From CAZRZN01 sp964604565 (GTDB lineage: Bacteria; Pseudomonadota; Alphaproteobacteria; Rhodobacterales; Rhodobacteraceae): a stretch of DNA of 8,759 nt. The stretch lies in assembly GCA_964604565.1 (NCBI GenBank), contig CAZRZN010000186.1, forward strand, positions 1-8,759, given 5' to 3'. The position numbers and the translations under genes were made by a program. Every line of letters begins with the position of its first letter. The first letter of the stretch is position 1. The notes beneath the pieces were generated by a model. The model was not told the origin of the DNA. It did not search any database and saw only the letters and a program-made list of their open reading frames with translations. Positions 1-6,902 of this stretch are shown here, piece after piece.

Positions 1-102
1 GCAAGCATCGCGCCGCCTGCCTCGTGCGGGCGGGCGGCTGATCCCGTTTGGCGCGGGTGCAGGCGCTGCCGATCGCCATCACGGTGCCGCGGGGCCGACC
101 GC
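1..102. other. Left-edge non-coding stretch after tctB
   Basis: No supported gene. The stretch contains one GC-rich inverted repeat (annotated separately). A plus-strand reading frame open from the left edge closes at a TGA at 39-41. It could be the tail of a converging gene, but only about a dozen codons are visible and nothing in them is recognisable. Confidence 0.4.
12..38. terminator. GC-rich stem-loop downstream of tctB, possible terminator
   Basis: GCCGCCTGCC (12-21) can pair with GGCGGGCGGC (29-38) around a 7-base loop; one of the ten pairs is a G-T wobble on the plus strand (an A-C mismatch on the minus strand). It lies about 65 bases past the tctB stop. There is no clear T-run on either side, so intrinsic termination is uncertain. 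It could equally be a stable hairpin between convergent genes. Confidence 0.3.
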
Positions 103-558
103 TCAGGGCAACGGCACGTTCAAAACCAGTTCGAACAACCCGAAAAAGGCCGCCATGATGGCAACCCCGCTGCCGCAGTAGTAAACGGCGGTGCGGGCCG
201 TCCATCGGTCGTGCATCGCCGCGATCAACCCCCCGGCAAAGGCAATCGCGCCCGCGGGCAGAAAACCGATATAAGGCATCAAGAGGCTGGCGGCGAACAT
301 CGCGGCCACCAGCACAACGCGGCGCCACCAGATTCCCGTCCCGAACCCGCCTTGGGTGTCGGGCCTCAAAAAGCCGGTCACAAGGGACGCTCCTGACGTG
401 ACGATCAGAATGATCGCGACGGTCTGGGGAAAGACCTTGCTGTCGCGGTCCGAATAGCCGGTTGTGTCATAAAGCGTCACGATCCCAACGAGGACAAAAA
501 GGGCTGAAATGATCAGGGATCCAATCTGTGCGTCGGATCTGGAAGGGTTTGCCGACAT
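103..558 (-). CDS. tctB: Tripartite tricarboxylate transporter small membrane subunit (TctB family)
   Basis: This is the small, poorly conserved membrane subunit of a TTT carrier, which works with the large subunit TctA and a periplasmic receptor in secondary uptake of a carboxylate across the inner membrane. The 151-residue length is typical. Hydrophobic segments lie at about 12-30, 42-63, 80-115 (probably two closely spaced spans) and 124-146, giving the usual four-to-five-span profile. The first loop has the VFPQ segment (42-45), in the place where family members carry a conserved (F/Y)P. The C-terminus ends in NVPLP, a common TctB ending. The start codon overlaps the tctA stop by one base (TGATG) and has a GGAGGTGG ribosome site (563-570), so it is translationally coupled to tctA. 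Family assignment rests on topology, size and position; the substrate is unknown. Confidence 0.9.
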   Translation of the reverse strand: MSANPSRSDAQIGSLIISALFVLVGIVTLYDTTGYSDRDSKVFPQTVAIILIVTSGASLVTGFLRPDTQGGFGTGIWWRRVVLVAAMFAASLLMPYIGFLPAGAIAFAGGLIAAMHDRWTARTAVYYCGSGVAIMAAFFGLFELVLNVPLP

Positions 559-2060
559 CAGTCCACCTCCTGTGCGGTCCGGCGCTGACGTTGCGCGACA
601 ATGATCGGAAGGATTAGGGTCACGACCGTGAAGGCCAGGATGGCCTGAGAGATCGGGCGGCCAAAGAACATGCCAAAGAGGTTGTTGGTCGCCGCACCGA
701 TGGTCCAGCCCTGGACAAATCCCTGTTCCGCGATGGGCCCGAGGATAAGTCCCAGGACGATCGGTGACGCGGCAAAGCCAAAGCGCGAGATCACCCAGCC
801 GAACACCCCGAGGGCCAGCATCAGGATGACGTCCGTTACGCTATTGCGGATGGCAAAGGTGCCGATGATCGTCATGAAGCCCACCGTTGGCACCAGCACG
901 GCCTTGGGGATCGTGACGATGGATTTATAGGCGTAGCGGCCTATCAGAAGGCCGGCGGGCAACATCAGGACCGTCGCGATGAGCAGGCCGTAGATGAAGG
1001 TGTAGACGATGGATCCGCTCTGCGTGAACATTGCAGGCCCTGTGCGCACGCCCTGCACCAGCAACGCGCCCAGCACGATGGCATCGGGCGGCGTGCCTGG
1101 GATGCCCAGAACAAGCGTCGGGATGAACCCGCCGCCGACCGTGGCGTTGTTGGCGGATTCGGTGGCCATGATCCCGTCTGGTTCGCCCTCGCCGAATTTT
1201 TGATGCGGCTTGGCGGTGCGTTTTGCCTCGGAATAGGCCACAAGGCCGGCGACCGATCCGCCCGCGCCGGGCAGGATGCCCACAAGGGTTCCGATGACCG
1301 AAGAGCGGATCAGGTTGAATTTCGATTTCATCGCGAGGCCAAAGGCTTCGCCGATGCGGACGGACTTTACATCGTCCTGAATCCTGAGATGCCGATCGGG
1401 CACCGCCACGAGGTCGATCAGGACGGGAATGCAGTAGAGCCCGATCAGCGCACTGACCACGCCAAAGCCGCCGATCAGGGTCTGACTGCCGAATGTCAGG
1501 CGGATGTCGGCGGAAATCTCGGCCACCCCGACCGTGGACAGGATCATCCCGAAGGCCCCGCCTGCCAGACCCTTCATCAGGTTTCCGGCCGACAGGGAGG
1601 CGATCAACGAGAGGCCGAAGACCGAAAGCCAGAAATATTCGATCGGGCCGAAAGCCAGTGCGACCTTGGACAGGGGCGGTGCGAGGAACAGCAGGGCAAA
1701 CGCGCCAATCAGCCCGCCGACGACCGATGCGAAACAGGCGAGCGCCACGGCAAGGTCGCCGTCGCCCCGTTTAGCCATCGGATAGCCGTCGAATGTCGTT
1801 GCGATGGCCGAGGGTGTGCCGGGCGTGTTCAGCAGGATGGCGGCGTAAGCACCACCATAGATCGCCCCGGTGTAGATCGCGCCGAGCAGGATCAGCGCGG
1901 AGGCCGGTTCCATGCTGAAGGTGATGGGCACCAGCACCGCCAGTGCCATCGTGGCGGTCAGCCCGGGAATGGAGCCCACGACCGTGCCCGCGACCACGCC
2001 GAACAGGGCAAGCGCCAGATTGAACGGCGTCATCGCGGACAGGAAGTGGCTGAACTCCAT
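558..2060 (-). CDS. tctA: Tripartite tricarboxylate transporter large membrane subunit (TctA family)
   Basis: This is the channel-forming large subunit of a TTT carrier; it takes the carboxylate from the periplasmic receptor and imports it using the ion gradient. At 500 residues it has the standard length and is hydrophobic throughout (about 11-12 spans). Family hallmarks are visible in both halves, which mirror each other. In the N-half are GSIPGLTATMAL (29-40) and LLNTPGTPSA (76-85). In the C-half are GILPGAGG (261-268), ESANNA (301-306) and LGIPGTPPDA (318-327). The two PGTP loops are the signature of the internal duplication and are thought to line the substrate site. The start is ATG with a GGGAGAGA-type ribosome site just upstream. 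The gene begins 30 bases after tctC and overlaps tctB by one base, so the three genes form one operon. No frameshift or missing motif was seen. Confidence 0.96.
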   Translation of the reverse strand: MEFSHFLSAMTPFNLALALFGVVAGTVVGSIPGLTATMALAVLVPITFSMEPASALILLGAIYTGAIYGGAYAAILLNTPGTPSAIATTFDGYPMAKRGDGDLAVALACFASVVGGLIGAFALLFLAPPLSKVALAFGPIEYFWLSVFGLSLIASLSAGNLMKGLAGGAFGMILSTVGVAEISADIRLTFGSQTLIGGFGVVSALIGLYCIPVLIDLVAVPDRHLRIQDDVKSVRIGEAFGLAMKSKFNLIRSSVIGTLVGILPGAGGSVAGLVAYSEAKRTAKPHQKFGEGEPDGIMATESANNATVGGGFIPTLVLGIPGTPPDAIVLGALLVQGVRTGPAMFTQSGSIVYTFIYGLLIATVLMLPAGLLIGRYAYKSIVTIPKAVLVPTVGFMTIIGTFAIRNSVTDVILMLALGVFGWVISRFGFAASPIVLGLILGPIAEQGFVQGWTIGAATNNLFGMFFGRPISQAILAFTVVTLILPIIVAQRQRRTAQEVD

Positions 2061-2090
2061 ATGGGTCTCTCCCGGGCTGGCGCGTTGCGA

Positions 2091-3044
2091 TTACTCGATC
2101 AGGCCCGCTTCGCGCGCGTCGCGGAGGTATTCCTCGGTCCGGGCGGCCATGAAGTCGCCCATTTCGTCGATGCCCACGTCCAGCATGGCAAACCCGCCGT
2201 CCAGCATCTGCTGGCGGAAGTCGGGGTCGCTGTTGATCTCGTCAATCATGTCCGACCACATCTTTGTGGTTTCCGTGCTGGCGGACGCGGGCAGGGCGAT
2301 CCCGCGGTAGGCGCCGCCGACCATGTCGTAGCCGAGTTCCTTGAAGGTGGGGACGTCGGGGAAGAGCGGGTGGCGTTCTTCCATTGCGACGGCCAGCATG
2401 CGCACCGCGTCGCCCTGGCTGGCGCCGACGGTCGTGTAGCCCCATTCGGCCTTCACCTGGTTGCCCAGCAGCGCCGTCACCGCGGCGCCCGTCCCCTTGA
2501 ACGGCACATAGGTTGTCTGGATACCGGCCATCTTGTCAAACTTGATCTGCGCGAGGTGGTTGGCGCTTGCCTTGCCGGAGCCGGACATGGTGACCTGGGC
2601 CGGGTTCGCCTTGGCGTCGGCGACCAGATCTTCCAGCGTCTGGTAGGGACTGTCCGCCGTCACGACGATGGCGTCGGGCGTGAAATGGAACATGTAGAAC
2701 GTGTTCAGCCCCTCGGTCGTGAAACCGACGTCCTTTTGGGCCGGTTTGATCACGATATGGGGCAGGTTCACGCCCATGATCGTCTGACCGTCGCCGTTCA
2801 ACCCGTTGAGCGAGGCCCAGCCGACGGCCCCGCCACCGCCTGGCTGATAGGAGACCACCATTTCCTGCCCGAACTTGTCCTTGAAGAACGGTTGCTGGAA
2901 CCTTGCGGAAATATCGGATTCGCCGCCGGGGCCGAAGGGAATTATGTAGCTGACCGGTCCGTCCAGTTCCGCCGATGCGGTGGTCGTCAGGGCTGCGGTG
3001 ATCGCCAGTGTGGCGCCAATCTTGAGTAGTGAACGTCTAAGCAT
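2091..3044 (-). CDS. tctC: Tripartite tricarboxylate transporter periplasmic receptor (TctC/Bug family)
   Basis: This is the extracytoplasmic solute receptor that binds a carboxylate in the periplasm and delivers it to TctA/TctB. It has 317 residues, typical for Bug/TctC proteins. A signal peptide is clear: a basic start (MLRRSLLK), a hydrophobic stretch, and a probable cut after ASA (25/26). The mature protein opens with the Bug core strand and loop VSYIIPFGPGGESD (31-44), followed by QPGGGGAVGW (67-76), both ligand-cleft loops of the family. Further family features are the SGSGKASANHLA loop (about 153-164) and FPDVPTFKELG, the usual C-lobe segment. The start is fixed by the strong upstream ribosome site. 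As first gene of the operon it is expected to be the most highly expressed. Bug proteins bind many mono-, di- and tricarboxylates and some amides, so the ligand cannot be assigned here. Confidence 0.95.
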   Translation of the reverse strand: MLRRSLLKIGATLAITAALTTTASAELDGPVSYIIPFGPGGESDISARFQQPFFKDKFGQEMVVSYQPGGGGAVGWASLNGLNGDGQTIMGVNLPHIVIKPAQKDVGFTTEGLNTFYMFHFTPDAIVVTADSPYQTLEDLVADAKANPAQVTMSGSGKASANHLAQIKFDKMAGIQTTYVPFKGTGAAVTALLGNQVKAEWGYTTVGASQGDAVRMLAVAMEERHPLFPDVPTFKELGYDMVGGAYRGIALPASASTETTKMWSDMIDEINSDPDFRQQMLDGGFAMLDVGIDEMGDFMAARTEEYLRDAREAGLIE

Positions 3045-3050
3045 GGTTAT

Positions 3051-3057
3051 CCTCCCA
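3051..3057 (-). promoter_or_regulatory. Strong ribosome binding site of tctC
   Basis: Reading the minus strand, TGGGAGG followed by A lies 6 bases before the ATG. It is a near-perfect Shine-Dalgarno sequence and settles the tctC start. Confidence 0.8.
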
Positions 3058-3280
3058 GATATGGTGTTGCCGGTTTCGGCATTGTCTGCGTCAGCTTTTT
3101 ATTGATCCGATTGAAGGGCCGCCGACCGCGCCTGCATCGCCGTGCGAGATGACGCGCCAAGAGCGCGTGTTGATGCCAGCTGCCGATCCTCCCGGACTTT
3201 TCGCTATGTCGCTCTTGTGTCGTCCGACCGCGACAACTGTGCAGGCTTCTGCCCGGCAATCAATCACAAACTGTCCTGCG

Positions 3281-3322
3281 CGTGCCGACCGGTCAGAGGT
3301 TCCGGAAGGCGCCAACGGCACG
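3281..3322. repeat. Inverted repeat enclosing three short palindromes (possible operator)
   Basis: CGTGCCG (3281-3287) is exactly complementary to CGGCACG (3316-3322). Between or overlapping the arms sit the perfect palindromes GACCGGTC (3287-3294), TTCCGGAA (3300-3307) and GGCGCC (3308-3313). The position, mid-way in a divergent promoter region, would suit a regulator-binding site. In GC-rich DNA short palindromes also arise by chance, so a regulatory role is inference only. Confidence 0.35.
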
Positions 3323-3454
3323 GTATCGTCCGAAAACAGGGTGATCGCCAGACGCTTCCGTGCCACAGTCCCACGGGTTGCGCGCTCTGTCGGTTGCTTC
3401 TTCGGGCGCGGAACGCGCATGTCTTTTCAAGACCGGCGACGTGATAGAACATAC

Positions 3455-3458
3455 AGGA
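3455..3458 (+). promoter_or_regulatory. Ribosome binding site of the FAD oxidase gene
   Basis: AGGA lies 7 bases before the ATG at 3466 and supports that start. Confidence 0.6.
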
Positions 3459-3465
3459 CGCCAGA

Positions 3466-4896
3466 ATGCCGGAATTTTCGCCCCCCGATCAAAATGTGCT
3501 TGAGGGCATCAAGTCCCTCGTCGGTCCTTCTGGATGGACGTCCGGGTCGGATGCGGGTCGCTATCTCGACGATCCCCGTGGCAGTTTTCGCGGCAAGGGA
3601 TGCCTTGTGCTTCGTCCCGACAGCACGGCGCACGTGTCGGAAATCGTGAAACGATGCAACGCCGCGAAAATCGGCATCATCCCCTATGGCGGCGGGACAG
3701 GGGTCGTTGCAGGGCAATTGTCGATCCACAGCCCGGATGCCGTTATCGTTTCAGTGGAGCGGTTGAACCGCGTGCGCAGCATTTCGACCGACGATTTCGT
3801 CATGGTGGCCGAGGCGGGCTGTGTCCTTGAGACGATCCACGCAGAAGCGGCCCGGCATGACCTGATGTTTCCGCTGAGCATGGCATCGAAGGGCAGTTGC
3901 ACGATTGGCGGCAATCTGGCGACCAATGCGGGCGGCATTCAGGTGGTGCGGCATGGCAACGCCCGCGATCTTTGCCTCGGCGTCGAGGCGGTCCTGCCTT
4001 CAGGCGAAATTCTGGATGAACTCAGCCCGCTGCGCAAGAACAACACCGGCTACGATCTGCGCCACCTCCTGATCGGCAGCGAGGGCACCTTGGGGATCAT
4101 CACCGCAGCGAGCCTGATGCTCAAACCCGTGGATGCCGAGACGGTGACCGCTTTTTGCGCGCTGCGATCACCCGCCGATGCCTTGACCGCCTACCGCAGC
4201 CTGCGCCGCGATATCGGCGACCGGCTGAGCGGGCTGGAACTGATGAGCGGCTTCGGTCTTGATCTGGTCCTGCGCCATTTTCCGACCCTGCACCGCCCTT
4301 TTGATCGGCCGCATGACTGGTTTCTGCTGGTCGAGGCCTCCGGCCCGACCGGGATACGGGACCAGACGGAGACTGCCCTGGCAAGCTGTATCGAGCAGGG
4401 CCTGGTCAAGGACGCCGTGGTCGCATCATCCGAGGGCCAGCGGGACGCCCTGTGGCAATTGCGCGAGACGACGCCCGAAGCCAACCGGTTGACCGGTGCG
4501 ATTTGCAGCAGCGACACGTCCGTGCCTCTGGGTCAGATCGACGCTTTCATCGCGCGCACCCATGAAACGGTCGGGGCCCTGTATCCCGGGCTGCGGATCA
4601 ACAGTTATGGCCATATCGGCGACGGGAATATTCACCACAATGTCTTTCCGCCGGAGGGTATGCCCAAGGCCGGGTTCGTCACCGCGCAGCCGGACATCGT
4701 CGAAAAGGTCCGGCATGCGATCAACGATGTCACGGTCCATTTCGGCGGCTCGATCAGCGCCGAACATGGGATCGGGCGGCTGAAACGCGATGATCTTGCG
4801 GCACATGCCAGCCCTGCGAAACTGACGCTGCTGCGGCAGATAAAATCCGCGATCGACCCGAATGGCATCATGAACCCGGGGGCGCTGATCGGCTGA
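3466..4896 (+). CDS. FAD-linked D-2-hydroxyacid dehydrogenase/oxidase (GlcD / D2HGDH-type)
   Basis: This is a flavoenzyme of the FAD-binding PCMH/VAO type with the GlcD/D-lactate dehydrogenase C-terminal domain. Relatives oxidise D-2-hydroxyacids (glycolate, D-lactate, D-2-hydroxyglutarate) to 2-oxoacids and pass electrons to quinone, cytochrome c or ETF. It has 476 residues, the usual length for a stand-alone enzyme. The FAD-binding loop is PYGGGTG (73-79); further FAD-domain motifs are IGGNLATNAGG (147-157), NNTGYDLRHLLIGSEGTLG (192-210). The C-terminal domain carries GHIGDGNIHHN (382-392) and SAEHGIG (431-437). H383, H390 and E433 correspond to the metal ligands known in D-2-hydroxyglutarate dehydrogenases. 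There is no signal peptide and no fused FeS domain, and no GlcE or GlcF gene lies beside it. It is divergent from the TTT operon, which suggests it oxidises an imported hydroxyacid. Fold and chemistry are secure; the exact substrate is not. Confidence 0.92.
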   Translation: MPEFSPPDQNVLEGIKSLVGPSGWTSGSDAGRYLDDPRGSFRGKGCLVLRPDSTAHVSEIVKRCNAAKIGIIPYGGGTGVVAGQLSIHSPDAVIVSVERLNRVRSISTDDFVMVAEAGCVLETIHAEAARHDLMFPLSMASKGSCTIGGNLATNAGGIQVVRHGNARDLCLGVEAVLPSGEILDELSPLRKNNTGYDLRHLLIGSEGTLGIITAASLMLKPVDAETVTAFCALRSPADALTAYRSLRRDIGDRLSGLELMSGFGLDLVLRHFPTLHRPFDRPHDWFLLVEASGPTGIRDQTETALASCIEQGLVKDAVVASSEGQRDALWQLRETTPEANRLTGAICSSDTSVPLGQIDAFIARTHETVGALYPGLRINSYGHIGDGNIHHNVFPPEGMPKAGFVTAQPDIVEKVRHAINDVTVHFGGSISAEHGIGRLKRDDLAAHASPAKLTLLRQIKSAIDPNGIMNPGALIG

Positions 4897-4908
4897 TCAC
4901 ATGTGGTT

Positions 4909-4932
4909 CCGATCCTGCAATCCCGATCCTGC
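4909..4932. repeat. Short direct repeat CCGATCCTGC x2
   Basis: The ten bases CCGATCCTGC occur at 4909-4918 and again at 4923-4932, 14 bases apart, just after the FAD oxidase stop codon. This is probably a small slippage duplication; there is no sign of function. Confidence 0.5.
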
Positions 4933-4961
4933 GGGGCGATCGGCGCGGCGACACGTGCGAT

Positions 4962-5012
4962 CCAAGGGCCGGAGAAATCGGCCACGGGCGAATAGAGCCC
5001 TTGGTCCTTTTT
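4962..5012 (+). terminator. Probable rho-independent terminator of the FAD oxidase gene
   Basis: CCAAGGGC (4962-4969) is the exact complement of GCCCTTGG (4997-5004), and the second arm is followed at once by TCCTTTTT (5005-5012). The 27-base interior can form a competing small hairpin (GGCCG 4967-4971 with CGGCC 4979-4983). It begins 66 bases after the stop codon. The arm, base composition and T-tail order fit a plus-strand intrinsic terminator, though the loop is long. Confidence 0.6.
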
Positions 5013-5231
5013 CGGGGTGTCTTTCGGATGAGGTCACCCGGTGCGCATGGGTTGACGCGACCAACACCATCGCCCGGGGGTCGGCTGCCTTGTTTCACAA
5101 TGACCAGCGTTGACGGCATTTGCGGCCGTATTCAACGTCGCGTCCCAACTGCCTGTCGTCCGGTCGGATCTCTGTTGGACTGGGTGGCTGTGGAGGCGCG
5201 GTAACTGACCGGCTTTCGGGAGGGCCGCCTG

Positions 5232-6902
5232 TCAGTCCGGCGCCTTGAGCGGTGGCGCAAGACCGTCATGCGCGCGCTTTACCGCCGTGTCCAGACTGCT
5301 CGACGCGTCGCCCAGATCTTCCATGTAAGCCTCTCCGAGCTGACCGGTAGCCACGTCCTGCGTGACGGCCTGGCCGATGATGGCCTCCCCGGCAGTGCCA
5401 AGGCGATACCGCAGACGTTTGGTCGGCGCCTGTGCCGCGCCATAGCCCGGATCGCAGGGCCCGGGCGCGGCGCGGTCGGCGGGCAGGGGACGGCCCTTTG
5501 CGTCGAGCCATATCTCGACCTCCACGGTGCGGGCGCTGTCACCGTCGCCGCTGGTCATGTCGGGACCGAGCCGGGTGGAAAGATAGGGCTGGACCGCTTC
5601 GGTGCTCATGCCAAGATCTTCGGCGACTTGGCGCGCGACGGCGTCCGTCACCGCCTCCGGGGGCAGTTGCGCCGTGGGCGGATCACTGGGCAGGCGCGCC
5701 ACCTCCGGCTCCTCTTCGATCAGGGGGACAACGCGGTAGCCGTGTCGGGTAAGAACGGTGGAGCCGTCGATGGTGCCGCGCTGGCGTCCGTAGCCGGAAT
5801 AGCTGCCATCGGCCTGTTCGAACATCGCGTAGTCGAACTGGTTTCCGTCGACCACAAAATCGCCGCGCCACCCGGTGCGATTGCCTGCACCGATATCCCC
5901 GGCCGACAGACCCGGTATGCCCGACGCGATGGCAGAAAAATCGGTATCTTCGGCACAGTAGCGCCGCAGCGCCAGATCCTTGCCATTGGCTTGGCTCAAC
6001 GTCATCCGCGTGCCGCCCGCGTGGCGGATCAGCGTGCCCTGCATGGCCGGGTGCTGGAAGGGCTGCGTGACTGTCCGACCCGCGACCTCCATTCGCACGG
6101 TGCCTTGCGTGAATTCGATCCGGACGGGAATGTCATCCTCGGTTTCGTCGTGGATCGTTCCAGTCACCGTCGCAGGCGCGAATGTCGCCGTGCCCGTGCC
6201 CATATGCGCCATCTCGATCGGAAAGCTCTCGGTCTGCTCGGGCACGTCATCCGGCATAAGACTGATGGAGACCGACACCTCGGTCGTGCCTTGCGGGAAG
6301 CGGGCGACCTTCTGCCAAGGTTCGAAATCAAGACCCGGTGTTGCGCTGCCCGCGCCGGGGTTGGCAACGACGACCTCGGTGGTCTCGCTGTCGTATTCCT
6401 GCCGGATCGTCAGGACCACGGCGCCCCCCTCGGGCCCGGGGCGGGAGGTGACCGAGAAGGCATTGTCGTCGTCGATCACGGTCAGCGGGATCGAGCCGGC
6501 GCCGTTGATGATACTCGGGACCACCTGTGGGTCGAGCGGCGTCACGCTGTCCACAGAAGCGACGAAGGTTTCGCGGTAGATCTCGTCGATAGGGTCATCC
6601 ACGATGTCGACGATCGCGCGCTTGCGCACGTCGTTCTCGCGAAATGTGACCGGGATCACCGGCGGAACGAAGTCCGCCCCGCCCGTGGCGTCCACGCCTG
6701 TCAGCTGCACCTGTGCCATGAGTGGAACCTCGGCGGGGGCGTCGAGCATCAGAAAAAGCTCGATACCGTGGCCCGATCCCTCGCGTGCGACCGTGGTGTT
6801 CGCCTCCATGGTCAGAACCTGCGCCTCCGTCGCGGCGGGCGCCGACGCGAGGGCCGCCGCCGCAAGGGCCGGTCGGATCACGCTTGTGGAACGAGGGCGC
6901 AT
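5232..6902 (-). CDS. Secreted Calx-beta domain protein of unknown function
   Basis: This is an exported protein of 556 residues. A signal peptide is visible: basic start, alanine-rich core, probable cut after TEA (27/28). Two Calx-beta-like repeats follow, at about 35-145 and 147-255. Each has the typical GxDF..P strand pair (GGADFVPP near 75-82; PGLDFEP near 189-195) and the acidic, normally calcium-binding, segment before the last strands (VDDPIDEIYRETF; MPDDVPEQTESF). The remaining ~300 residues match no domain I recognise; they include a GNRTGWRGDF stretch (about 340-349), a proline-rich linker near 395-415 and a predicted helical patch near 416-440. I chose ATG at 6902 rather than the in-frame GTG at 6905, because GGAGGT at 6909-6914 is 6 bases from the ATG but only 3 from the GTG. 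The ATG overlaps the upstream stop as TGATG. It is coupled to the VWA gene, so a joint extracytoplasmic role, perhaps adhesion or surface assembly, is possible but unproven. Confidence 0.85.
   Translation of the reverse strand: MRPRSTSVIRPALAAAALASAPAATEAQVLTMEANTTVAREGSGHGIELFLMLDAPAEVPLMAQVQLTGVDATGGADFVPPVIPVTFRENDVRKRAIVDIVDDPIDEIYRETFVASVDSVTPLDPQVVPSIINGAGSIPLTVIDDDNAFSVTSRPGPEGGAVVLTIRQEYDSETTEVVVANPGAGSATPGLDFEPWQKVARFPQGTTEVSVSISLMPDDVPEQTESFPIEMAHMGTGTATFAPATVTGTIHDETEDDIPVRIEFTQGTVRMEVAGRTVTQPFQHPAMQGTLIRHAGGTRMTLSQANGKDLALRRYCAEDTDFSAIASGIPGLSAGDIGAGNRTGWRGDFVVDGNQFDYAMFEQADGSYSGYGRQRGTIDGSTVLTRHGYRVVPLIEEEPEVARLPSDPPTAQLPPEAVTDAVARQVAEDLGMSTEAVQPYLSTRLGPDMTSGDGDSARTVEVEIWLDAKGRPLPADRAAPGPCDPGYGAAQAPTKRLRYRLGTAGEAIIGQAVTQDVATGQLGEAYMEDLGDASSSLDTAVKRAHDGLAPPLKAPD

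Larger units (their letters stand above)
3045..3465. other. Divergent intergenic region between tctC and the FAD oxidase gene
   Basis: This 421-base gap lies between two divergently transcribed units, so it must hold both promoters and probably an operator. No regulator gene is visible, although TTT operons often have a regulator gene nearby. Open frames exist (for example 3091-3420 minus, 109 codons), but they match no family I know and their third-position GC is lower than in the flanking genes, so I treat the stretch as non-coding. A cluster of short palindromes lies at 3281-3322. A GATAGA at 3443-3448 could be a -10 box for the plus-strand gene, but there is no convincing -35, so I do not call a promoter. 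Confidence 0.6.
4897..5231. other. Convergent intergenic region
   Basis: This 335-base gap lies between the 3' ends of two convergent genes. Its left part has a 10-base direct repeat and a likely terminator (annotated separately). From 5013 to 5231 I see no recognisable gene, RNA or repeat. Short open frames on both strands match nothing I know. No T-tailed hairpin was found for the minus-strand Calx-beta gene. Confidence 0.6.

Noticed and set aside
1200..3029. Long plus-strand open frame of 609 codons antisense to tctA and tctC
   Set aside because: It lies opposite two clear transporter genes and its product is a histidine-, glycine- and arginine-rich string with no family features. Such frames are expected opposite high-GC genes.
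3091..3420. Minus-strand open frame of 109 codons upstream of tctC, possible small gene or regulator remnant
   Set aside because: There is no recognisable domain or helix-turn-helix, the ribosome site is poor, and third-position GC is visibly lower than in the neighbouring genes. Kept only as a remark on the intergenic region.
3149..3649. Plus-strand open frame of 166 codons running into the FAD oxidase gene
   Set aside because: It overlaps the start of a well-supported gene in another frame and has no recognisable protein features.
4868..5119. Minus-strand open frame of 83 codons in the convergent gap
   Set aside because: It crosses the probable terminator and the end of the FAD oxidase gene, and its product resembles no known family.
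5205..5231. Possible terminator after the Calx-beta gene (CGGC...GCCG)
   Set aside because: The stem is only about 4 base pairs and has no T-run on the minus strand.
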